A DNA stretch of 47,493 nucleotides, taken from the NCBI GenBank assembly GCA_000438295.1, contig FR901067.1, forward strand, positions 1-47,493. The letters run 5' to 3'. Source of the DNA: Clostridium sp. CAG:451 (lineage in GTDB: Bacteria > Bacillota_I > Bacilli_A > RF39 > UBA660). Both the position numbers and the translations under genes were made by a program. Below, in pieces: positions 16,751 to 24,241 of the stretch (the first letter of the stretch is position 1; each line of letters opens with the position of its first letter). Under the pieces are notes generated by a model that saw only the letters and a list, made by a program, of their open reading frames with translations, made no database searches and was not told the origin of the DNA.

Positions 16751-17750
16751 AGAAAAAAAATGTAAAGGCTGTGGTATTAAACTACAAGATGAAAATGTTT
16801 TACAAGAAGGGTATACTGTTAGTCTAGAACAAGATTATTGTCAAAGATGTTTTAGAATTAAAAACTATGGTGATTATCAAGTAGTTACTAAGAGTAATGA
16901 TGAATATATAGATATATTAAAAAAAGTAGGAGAGACTAAAGATTTAGTCTTATATATAGCAGATTTACTAAACTTAGAAGAAGACTTTGAAGAGATTAGA
17001 AAATATATTCCTAATAAAATGATATTAGTCTTAAATAAGAAAGATGTTTTACCAAAATCAGTTAAAGAAGAAAAGATTCTTGACTACTTTAATAATATGG
17101 ATACACCATTTGAAAAAGTTATAGTTATTAGTGTAGAAAAGAATCAAAATATTGATTACTTATTAAAACAGATTAAACTATATCAAACTAGTAAAGATGT
17201 TTATGTAGTAGGACATACTAATGCTGGAAAGAGTACATTAATTAATAAACTTATTTCTAATTATTCTGATAATAATGAAGAATTAACTATCTCACCACTT
17301 CCTGCTACTACTTTAAGTACTGTAAGAATAGAACTTAATGACTATTTAACACTAATAGATACACCAGGATTAGTTGATAGTGGTAGTATAGTTAATGTGG
17401 TAGATAAGAATACTTTAAAGAAAATAAGTCCTAGAAAAGAGATTAAACCTAAGACTTATCAAGTTAGAAAAGGACAAAGTATATTAGTAGATGACTTGTT
17501 AAGAATAGATTATACAAGTGGTGAGAAAAATAGTTTTACTTTCTATATGTCTAATGATTTAAAGATAAGAAAGATAGCAAGTAAGAGAATGGACTTAAAA
17601 GAAGGGATGGGTAAGACTACTCATCAGATGAAGTTTGATGAAGATTTATGTATTAATGGTTTAGGATTTATCAAGATGGTTAATCAAGGAACAGTTGATA
17701 TTTATACTTATCCAAATGTTACAAGTTATACAAGAAAAAATTTAATATAG
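16743..17750 (+). CDS. yqeH: circularly permuted ribosome-biogenesis GTPase YqeH
   Basis: 335 aa. Zinc ribbon C7-x2-C10 ... C33-x2-C36 at the N-terminus. GTPase motifs are in permuted order: G4 NKKD (98-101) precedes G1 GHTNAGKS (157-164) and G3 DTPG (206-209). This order is diagnostic for YqeH, which is needed for 30S subunit assembly. In Bacillus the operon continues with aroE, yhbY, nadD and yqeK; here it jumps straight to dnaG. AAAGGA upstream of ATG 16743, inside yqeG. Confidence 0.94.
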   Translation: MNEEKKCKGCGIKLQDENVLQEGYTVSLEQDYCQRCFRIKNYGDYQVVTKSNDEYIDILKKVGETKDLVLYIADLLNLEEDFEEIRKYIPNKMILVLNKKDVLPKSVKEEKILDYFNNMDTPFEKVIVISVEKNQNIDYLLKQIKLYQTSKDVYVVGHTNAGKSTLINKLISNYSDNNEELTISPLPATTLSTVRIELNDYLTLIDTPGLVDSGSIVNVVDKNTLKKISPRKEIKPKTYQVRKGQSILVDDLLRIDYTSGEKNSFTFYMSNDLKIRKIASKRMDLKEGMGKTTHQMKFDEDLCINGLGFIKMVNQGTVDIYTYPNVTSYTRKNLI

Positions 17751-17766
17751 AAGTGGAGGGATAATA

Positions 17767-19506
17767 ATGAATCAACAAGATATCATAAGAGAGATTAGAC
17801 AAAAAAATGATATAGTTGATATCATTAGTGAAAAAATCCCTCTTGTTGCTCGTGGTAAAAACTATTTTGGTGTTTGCCCCTTTCATGATGATACTAATCC
17901 TTCTATGAGTGTATCAAGAGAAAAACAGATATACACTTGTTTTTCTTGTCATGCAACTGGTAATGTCTTTAACTTTTTAATGGATTATGAACATAAAGAG
18001 TTTAGAGAAGTCTTAAAAGAATTAGCTGATAGAGTAGGTATTCCCTTAGTAGGGTATCATGAAGAGAAAAAAGTAACTAAATATGATAAATGGTATGAGA
18101 TATATAATCTTGCCTTAAAATATTATCAGAATAACTTGATGAGTACCATGGGAAAAGATGCTAGAAGTTATCTTGAGAATAGAAATATAAATGAAGAAGT
18201 AATTAAAAAATTTGAACTAGGTTGGTCCTTAGATAATAATAATTTATCTGATCTTTTAACGAAGAAAGGGTATCCAATAGACTTACTTAATCAGGTAGGA
18301 TTAAGTAGTGGTAATAATGACTTATATCATAATAGATTAATGTTTCCATTACATGATTTAAACGGAAGAGTAATTGGTTTTAGCGGTAGAATCATTACTA
18401 GTGGGAAACAAAATAAGTATTTAAATACGAAAGAGACGGAACTCTTTAAAAAAGGAAAACTACTATATCATTATCATATTGCTAAAGAGGCAGTAAGAGT
18501 TAGTAAGAATGTAATCATTATGGAAGGATTTATGGACATCATAAGAGCTAGTATTTATGGCTTTGATAATACAATAGCTACTATGGGTACAGCTCTTACT
18601 AAAGATCATATCAATAACATCAAGAGATTATCCTCAAACATTATCTTATGTTTTGATGGTGATGAGGCAGGACAGAAAGCAACACTATCAGCTGGAAACT
18701 TATTTCAAGAAGCTGGTATAGAAGTTAAAGTAATAGAGTTACCGGAGGAAGATGACCCTGATAGTTTCTTATTAACCAAAGGAAAAGAGGCTTTTGCTAG
18801 CTTAATTAATAGTGCTATATACTTTAAAGATTATAAGATTAAAAGATTAAAAAGTAAGGTTAACTTTGCTAGTAGTGAAGAAAAAGCTAATTATATTCAT
18901 CAAGTTTTAGAAGAAACTAAGGAAATAGATGATCAAATAAGAATAGAAATAATTCTAAAAGACCTTGCAAAAAACTTCGAAATAGGGTATAATACCTTGG
19001 AAAAAAGTTTTCAAGAATTAAAAGGCAAGAAAGAAATCAAACCTTTAAAAATTATGGAAACTAAAGCACCCACTGAAAAACTAGATAAGTATCAAAAAGC
19101 TAGTTATGCACTACTTTCTTATATGATTGATTCACCTTGGGTAATAGATGAAGTAGAAAAATCCCATTTAGTCTTTCCTACTGATAAATTAAGATTATTA
19201 GAAAGTGAAATAGTAGATTACTATAGAACTAATGGTTTCATAACTTGGGCTGACTTTTATACTTATCTAGGTACAAATGAGGAACTAATAAAACTCTTAT
19301 CACAAATAGGATCTTATCCTTTAAAAAGGGAAGTAGATAAGGAAGATATTTCTGATTATAAAAGTGTTATTCTAGATTATAGTAGAAAACAACAAATCAA
19401 AAGATTAAATAAGAAATTATTAGATACTATTGATCCACTAGAACAAGCAAGACTTGCCGAAGAGATAAGAAAAATAAGGATTGGGGAGAAGCAAAATGGT
19501 AAATGA
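17767..19506 (+). CDS. dnaG: DNA primase DnaG
   Basis: 579 aa, makes RNA primers at the fork. CHC2 zinc finger residues C37, H40, C58 and C61; catalytic core with TOPRIM motifs MEGFMD and FDGDEAGQKA; C-terminal helicase-binding domain from about 430. Length matches the Firmicute family. It begins 16 bases after yqeH with ribosome binding site GTGGAGGG, and its last codons overlap the start of rpoD by 11 bases, the classical macromolecular-synthesis operon order. Confidence 0.96.
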   Translation: MNQQDIIREIRQKNDIVDIISEKIPLVARGKNYFGVCPFHDDTNPSMSVSREKQIYTCFSCHATGNVFNFLMDYEHKEFREVLKELADRVGIPLVGYHEEKKVTKYDKWYEIYNLALKYYQNNLMSTMGKDARSYLENRNINEEVIKKFELGWSLDNNNLSDLLTKKGYPIDLLNQVGLSSGNNDLYHNRLMFPLHDLNGRVIGFSGRIITSGKQNKYLNTKETELFKKGKLLYHYHIAKEAVRVSKNVIIMEGFMDIIRASIYGFDNTIATMGTALTKDHINNIKRLSSNIILCFDGDEAGQKATLSAGNLFQEAGIEVKVIELPEEDDPDSFLLTKGKEAFASLINSAIYFKDYKIKRLKSKVNFASSEEKANYIHQVLEETKEIDDQIRIEIILKDLAKNFEIGYNTLEKSFQELKGKKEIKPLKIMETKAPTEKLDKYQKASYALLSYMIDSPWVIDEVEKSHLVFPTDKLRLLESEIVDYYRTNGFITWADFYTYLGTNEELIKLLSQIGSYPLKREVDKEDISDYKSVILDYSRKQQIKRLNKKLLDTIDPLEQARLAEEIRKIRIGEKQNGK

Positions 19507-20590
19507 AATTAAAACTATTGAACAAAGAAAAGAAAGCCTTCTAAAAAAAGGTAGCGAAAAAGGATTTATCACTTATGAAGAGATGGCTAATGAATTAAAA
19601 GGATTAGAACTAGATAGTGATAGTCTTGATGACTTATACAACAGTTTAGTAGATGCTGGTATTGAAATAGTAAGTGAAGATGCAAATGATACAGAAGCTA
19701 GTGCTGAAGAAATAACTGATGATACTTTAGTTGAGAATATTACTTTATCTAAAGATATCAAGATTAATGATCCCGTTAGAATGTATTTAAAAGAAATTGG
19801 TAGAATTCCTTTACTTACTTCTGATGAAGAGTTTGAAAATGCTCGTCGTGCCCTTGAAGGTGATGAAGAAGCTAAAAGAATTTTAGCTGAATCAAACTTA
19901 CGTCTAGTTGTTTCTATTGCTAAGCGTTATGTAGGAAGAGGTATGCTTTTCCTTGATCTTATCCAAGAAGGAAATATTGGTCTTATGAAAGCCGTTGATA
20001 AATTTGATCCAGAAAAAGGATATAAATTTTCAACTTATGCAACTTGGTGGATTAGACAAGCTATTACTAGAGCTTTAGCTGATCAAGCAAGAACTATTCG
20101 TGTTCCTGTTCATATGGTTGAAACTATCAATAAACTAGCTCGTGTTCAACGACAATTAACACAAGACTTAAATAGAGAACCAACTGATGAAGAGATAGCT
20201 AAGAAATTAGGAATTTCTGTTGATAAAGTAAGAGAAGTATATAAAATTAGTCAAGATCCTGTATCACTTGAAACACCAATCGGTGAAGAAGATGATTCAC
20301 ATTTAGGAGACTTTATAAGAGATGAGAGAACTGTTAGTCCGGAAGAGTATGCTACTGAAGAGTTATTAAAAGAAGAATTAGCCGATGTTTTATTAACTCT
20401 AACTGATCGTGAGGAAAAAGTATTAAGACTTCGTTTTGGACTTGATGATGGACAATGTAGAACCCTTGAAGAAGTAGGACAAATCTTTGGAGTTACCAGA
20501 GAGAGAATTAGACAAATAGAAGCAAAAGCTTTAAGAAAACTAAGACATCCATCAAGATCACGTAAGTTAAAGGATTTCTTAACAGACTAA
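19496..20590 (+). CDS. rpoD: primary sigma factor RpoD (SigA)
   Basis: 364 aa. Region 1.1-like acidic N-terminus, region 1.2 DPVRMYLKEIG, region 2 with YATWWIRQAITRALADQ, region 3.0 RVPVHMVETINKL, and region 4.2 VTRERIRQIEAKALRKL, all canonical for the housekeeping factor. ATG 19496 is chosen because GGGGAGAAG lies just before it. This canonical copy provides the internal reference against which the divergent sigma factor at 21299 can be compared. The stop shares its last base with the trmK start. Confidence 0.97.
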   Translation: MVNEIKTIEQRKESLLKKGSEKGFITYEEMANELKGLELDSDSLDDLYNSLVDAGIEIVSEDANDTEASAEEITDDTLVENITLSKDIKINDPVRMYLKEIGRIPLLTSDEEFENARRALEGDEEAKRILAESNLRLVVSIAKRYVGRGMLFLDLIQEGNIGLMKAVDKFDPEKGYKFSTYATWWIRQAITRALADQARTIRVPVHMVETINKLARVQRQLTQDLNREPTDEEIAKKLGISVDKVREVYKISQDPVSLETPIGEEDDSHLGDFIRDERTVSPEEYATEELLKEELADVLLTLTDREEKVLRLRFGLDDGQCRTLEEVGQIFGVTRERIRQIEAKALRKLRHPSRSRKLKDFLTD

Positions 20591-21249
20591 TGAAAATAAA
20601 TAATCGTTTAAAACTTGTTGGAGATTATGTTGATAAGGGAAGCATACCTCTTGATATTGGATGTGATCATGCAAAGTTATCCATCTATTTATTAAAAGAG
20701 AGAAACTTTCCTTTTGTTTATGCTTCTGATAATAAGATTGGTCCCTTAAATCAAGCAAGAGAAAATGTAAATTACTATAACTTAGCAGATAAAATAGAAT
20801 TAATTAAAGCTGATGGACTTAATTCTCTTAATGATAAAATCGATACTATTACTGTAACTGGTATGGGTGGTTTAACTATAAATAAAATGTTTTTGGAAAA
20901 TAAGAATAAACTTACTAATATTAAAACTATCATCTTATCCCCAAATAACTTTATCAAAGAAGTAAGGGAGACTATTAATAAGCTAGGATACTATCTAAAA
21001 GATGAAGAATTAGTAGAAGAAAGCAATAAATTATATCATATCTTAGTCTTTTCTAAGGGAAATAAAACTTATTCTTATAAAGAGTTATACTTGGGACCTA
21101 TCTTAATGACTAAGAATAAAGAAATTATAAAAAAATACTATAGAAATGAATTAAGTAATATAAATAATCTTTTATTAAATAATAAAATTTCTATAGAAAA
21201 AAAAGAAAAATTTATAAAAATAAAGAAATGTTTAGAAGATGTTTGCTAA
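20590..21249 (+). CDS. trmK: tRNA (adenine22-N1)-methyltransferase TrmK
   Basis: 219 aa. SAM-binding motif LDIGCDHAKLSIYLL near 22-36, ASDNKIGPLNQARENV, and the catalytic-site motif TVTGMGGLTINKM are those of TrmK (YqfN). The C-terminal third is a helical coiled domain as in Bacillus. TrmK modifies A22 in the D-loop region of tRNA. It overlaps rpoD by one base (TAATG) and is translationally coupled, as in Bacillus where trmK follows sigA. The usual next partner yqfO is not here. Confidence 0.92.
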   Translation: MKINNRLKLVGDYVDKGSIPLDIGCDHAKLSIYLLKERNFPFVYASDNKIGPLNQARENVNYYNLADKIELIKADGLNSLNDKIDTITVTGMGGLTINKMFLENKNKLTNIKTIILSPNNFIKEVRETINKLGYYLKDEELVEESNKLYHILVFSKGNKTYSYKELYLGPILMTKNKEIIKKYYRNELSNINNLLLNNKISIEKKEKFIKIKKCLEDVC

Positions 21250-21298
21250 ATTTTTCTTTTGCAATAAAATAATAATTGGGCAGTGAGGGGGTAGTAAT

Positions 21299-22699
21299 AT
21301 GACATTATCAACTGCGGAAATAAAAATAATGACTTTTGATGAACTTTATCAAGTTTTAATTCCTACTTTGCATAATATAAGAGATGAATATTCTTATATT
21401 AGTTTATCAACCAAATCTCTTGATAATTGGTTTAAAAAAATAATGGTTGCTAAATATCAAAAAATAATTAATAGTGATAGGAAAGAGAAAATTGATTTTT
21501 CGTTAATTATTAAAAATAATATTAATTGGTATTTAAGAAAAACATTTGCTTTAGAAAATGGAACAGAAATATTTAATAGATTTATAGATAAAAATATTGA
21601 ATTCACTAATGATTATCAGATTGAATTAAAAAAAATATCGGATTTCTTTTTGAGAATGGGGTATTTGCCTAATGATGAATTTTATTTGGAAGTATTAAAA
21701 AATAATAAAAAGGTAAATATTATTTTATCTAAATTAGTGGAAGACAATAAACAGAAACTTAAAAATAGTAGAGTAGAAGAATTATTTTCTGATTCTGTTT
21801 TTGTGTCATTAATAGAAAATTATTGTACTTTAAACAAAATTTCATTTAATCAATCTAAGAATAATATAATATTGGAATCTAAGTATACAGACAATGACTT
21901 ACTTAATTACTTTAATACAATTAATTTACCACTTTTAAGTAAACGGGAGGAACAAGAATTAGCTATAAAAGTTAAAAATGGTGATGATTTAGCTAAAAAA
22001 ACAATGATAGAGAGAAATTTAAAACTTGTTGTTAGCATAGCAAGAACATATCACGGGACTGGAGTTGATTTCTTAGACTTAATTCAAGATGGAAATATTG
22101 GGCTTATAAAAGCTTTAGAAAGGTTTGATGTTACAAAAGGTTATAGATTTTCAACTTATGCAACATGGTGGATTAAGGATGCAATTACTAAATCATTAGC
22201 AAATAATGGGACTCCGTTTCATATAACTGTTCATACATTGCGAAAAATCTATAAGTTAAGATCTGTATCAGAAAAATTAGAACAAGTATTAAATAGAGAA
22301 CCAACTGAAGAAGAATTAGCTAGAGAGTTAGGTGTTTCTTTAGCAAATATAAAAAAATTAAATAATGTTTGGAAAAATAATATTTCACTTAATGAAACAT
22401 TAGGTAAAAATGATGAGCAAATAATAGGTAATGATGTTAACCCAGAGAGTATAGTGATAGATAAAATAATGAAAGAAGAAATAAATAAAGCAATATCTAA
22501 ATTGACAAAACGAGAGCAAGAAGTTGTAAACCTTCGCTTTGGATTTGATGACTGTGGAACCAGAACTTTTTCTGAGGCAGGAACTATACTTAATATTTCT
22601 GGTGAAAGAGCAAGACAATTGGAAATAAGTGCTATTAAGAAAATGAAAAATGATAAATTTTTAGCAGAATATAAATCAAAAGTGTATCAAAAAAGATAA
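21299..22699 (+). CDS. divergent sigma-70 family factor with a novel N-terminal domain
   Basis: 466 aa. Residues 198-466 align with sigma-70 regions 1.2 (DLLNYFNTINLPLLSKREE), 2, 3 and 4; residues 1 to about 195 match nothing I recognise. Key DNA-contact positions differ from RpoD next door. In region 2.4 the R-Q after WWI is K293-D294 (E. coli R436-Q437). The DQARTIR segment is replaced by NNGTPFHIT. At region 3.0 H312 is kept but E458 is R315. In region 4.2 TRERIRQ becomes SGERARQ (R584 to G435). These changes predict a different promoter class. Ribosome binding site GAGGGGG precedes ATG 21299. It lies 49 bases after trmK with no terminator between, yet its base use is even more AT-rich than rpoD. 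Confidence 0.88.
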   Translation: MTLSTAEIKIMTFDELYQVLIPTLHNIRDEYSYISLSTKSLDNWFKKIMVAKYQKIINSDRKEKIDFSLIIKNNINWYLRKTFALENGTEIFNRFIDKNIEFTNDYQIELKKISDFFLRMGYLPNDEFYLEVLKNNKKVNIILSKLVEDNKQKLKNSRVEELFSDSVFVSLIENYCTLNKISFNQSKNNIILESKYTDNDLLNYFNTINLPLLSKREEQELAIKVKNGDDLAKKTMIERNLKLVVSIARTYHGTGVDFLDLIQDGNIGLIKALERFDVTKGYRFSTYATWWIKDAITKSLANNGTPFHITVHTLRKIYKLRSVSEKLEQVLNREPTEEELARELGVSLANIKKLNNVWKNNISLNETLGKNDEQIIGNDVNPESIVIDKIMKEEINKAISKLTKREQEVVNLRFGFDDCGTRTFSEAGTILNISGERARQLEISAIKKMKNDKFLAEYKSKVYQKR

Positions 22700-22771
22700 C
22701 ATTATTATTTAAAATATGTTATTATATTATTGATGGCTGATTATAGTCATGATGGAAAGAAGGGATAAATA

Positions 22772-23314
22772 ATGGAACTAAAAGGAAGTAAAACAGAACA
22801 AAATCTAATGACTGCTTTTGCAGGTGAAAGTCAAGCAAGAAACAAGTATACTTATTATGCATCAAAAGCTAGAAAAGATGGTTATGAACAAATAGCAGCT
22901 ATCTTTGAAGAAACTGCTAATAATGAAAAAGAACATGCCAAACTTTGGTTTAAACAATTGCATGGAGGAGAAATTCCTTCAACTATTACAAATCTAGAAG
23001 ATGCAGCTGCTGGTGAAAACTATGAATGGACAGAAATGTATAAAGAATTTGCTAATACTGCTCGTGAAGAAGGATTTGATAAAATAGCTTATCTATTTGA
23101 AAGCGTTGGTAAAATAGAAGCTGAACATGAAAAAAGATACTTAACATTACTAAAGAATGTTAAAGATAATAAAGTATTCCATAAGGATGGCGATAAGTTA
23201 TGGATTTGCCGTAATTGTGGTCATGTCTATATTGGAAAAGATGCTTTAGATGTATGTCCAGTATGTAATCATAAACAAAGTTTTATGGAAGTAAAAGCTG
23301 ATAATTATGAATAA
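22772..23314 (+). CDS. rbr: rubrerythrin
   Basis: 180 aa. An N-terminal ferritin-like four-helix domain has the di-iron ligands in GESQARNKY, EETANNEKEHAK and ESVGKIEAEHEKRY. The C-terminal rubredoxin domain has CRNCGH and CPVCNH. It reduces hydrogen peroxide in anaerobes using electrons from a small redox protein, which points to an oxygen-sensitive lifestyle. Ribosome binding site AAGAAGGGA precedes ATG 22772. It stands alone, ended by a long bidirectional hairpin. Confidence 0.96.
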   Translation: MELKGSKTEQNLMTAFAGESQARNKYTYYASKARKDGYEQIAAIFEETANNEKEHAKLWFKQLHGGEIPSTITNLEDAAAGENYEWTEMYKEFANTAREEGFDKIAYLFESVGKIEAEHEKRYLTLLKNVKDNKVFHKDGDKLWICRNCGHVYIGKDALDVCPVCNHKQSFMEVKADNYE

Positions 23315-23317
23315 TAG

Positions 23318-23355
23318 AAAAGAGTAAATAACAATTATTAATTATTTACTCTTTT
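23318..23355. terminator. bidirectional terminator between rbr and the convergent gene
   Basis: AAAAGAGTAAATAA (23318-23331) pairs perfectly over 14 bases with TTATTTACTCTTTT (23342-23355). A-rich and T-rich flanks serve both directions. The stop codon of the - strand gene sits in the loop. Confidence 0.9.
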
Positions 23356-24171
23356 TGTGTATATCATTACACCAGAATCATTGTCAAAACTATGAAAATC
23401 ACAATTAGGAAAAAAATCTTGTTTTTGACTAAAAGGTTTAATCTTATAAAGATAAGTTAGAGCTTCACCATTATCTATTAAAGGAAGAGTTTCTAACATT
23501 TCCTTGTATTTATTTAAATCATTATAATATATAATTGAAGACAAATTTATAAAATCATATTTGGTATCTAATTTTTTAGCTAATGAAAAAATATCCCCGG
23601 TTATATATTCTAGATTAACTTGTTGTATATTATTCTTTAATCTTTGATAATTTTCTTCACTTTGCAAGTATATATATTTTTTAGTAATATTTCTAGGGGA
23701 GACAATTTCATTAGAAAATAGGGTAGAAGCAGTTATTTCACTGAAATCAAAGAAATTAAGTAATCCGTCCCAAAACTCTCTACTTTCTTCTTCTAATATA
23801 GGATTGATAGTATAATACATATCATCAAACTCTTCATCATCAATATCTCCATAGATAAAGTTTATATAATCTTTTAATCCAAAGGTGTTTAAAGCAGCAA
23901 TTTGTAATTCTAAATAGTATTTTGGGAAAGTACTTATATCAAAGCCAGTTATATTTTTAGTTCCCTCATAAATAGTATTTAGTATTTGATTACCTGATGC
24001 GATGATAGATAAAGTATTTTCTCTATTCTTTAGAAAATCTTGATACTTGTTAATCTGTTCATTAGTAGTTCTATAAATAAATGAATTCTCATGATAAGGA
24101 GTATTAGAAACTAAATTTGATTTACTACTACTAACTATTTTTTGAGCTTTAATAGTATCAGTTTTGCCCAT
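23338..24171 (-). CDS. putative SAM-binding protein, DUF3419/BtaA-like
   Basis: 277 aa on the - strand. The stretch from 54 to 93 (LSIIASGNQILNTIYEG then TGFDISTFPKYYLELQ) looks like a class I SAM-binding motif, with an acidic D78 after the second strand. Its following helix, PKYYLELQIAAL, resembles DUF3419/BtaA proteins, which transfer a 3-amino-3-carboxypropyl group from SAM. A later YDFINLSSIIYY segment fits the motif after strand 4. No membrane helix. ATG at 24171 is chosen because AGAGGTGG precedes it; the frame is open 17 codons further. Homology is by pattern only; a methyltransferase of another family is possible. Confidence 0.55.
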   Translation of the reverse strand: MGKTDTIKAQKIVSSSKSNLVSNTPYHENSFIYRTTNEQINKYQDFLKNRENTLSIIASGNQILNTIYEGTKNITGFDISTFPKYYLELQIAALNTFGLKDYINFIYGDIDDEEFDDMYYTINPILEEESREFWDGLLNFFDFSEITASTLFSNEIVSPRNITKKYIYLQSEENYQRLKNNIQQVNLEYITGDIFSLAKKLDTKYDFINLSSIIYYNDLNKYKEMLETLPLIDNGEALTYLYKIKPFSQKQDFFPNCDFHSFDNDSGVMIYTKRVNN

Positions 24172-24196
24172 GTAACCACCTCTTTTGTTGAGGTAT

Positions 24197-24225
24197 ATTA
24201 TACTACAAAATAAAAAATCCATAAA
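24197..24225 (-). promoter_or_regulatory. promoter of the - strand SAM-fold gene
   Basis: On the - strand TATAAT (24202-24197) with TTTATG (24225-24220) at 17 bases. The -35 lies within the terminator hairpin of the upstream LCP gene. Confidence 0.6.
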
Positions 24226-24233
24226 GGATTTTT
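24213..24233 (-). terminator. terminator of the LCP gene
   Basis: Read on the - strand: AAAAATCC, 5-base loop, GGATTTTT, then a T-rich run. It lies 9 bases after the LCP stop. Confidence 0.75.
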
Positions 24234-24241
24234 AATAAATT

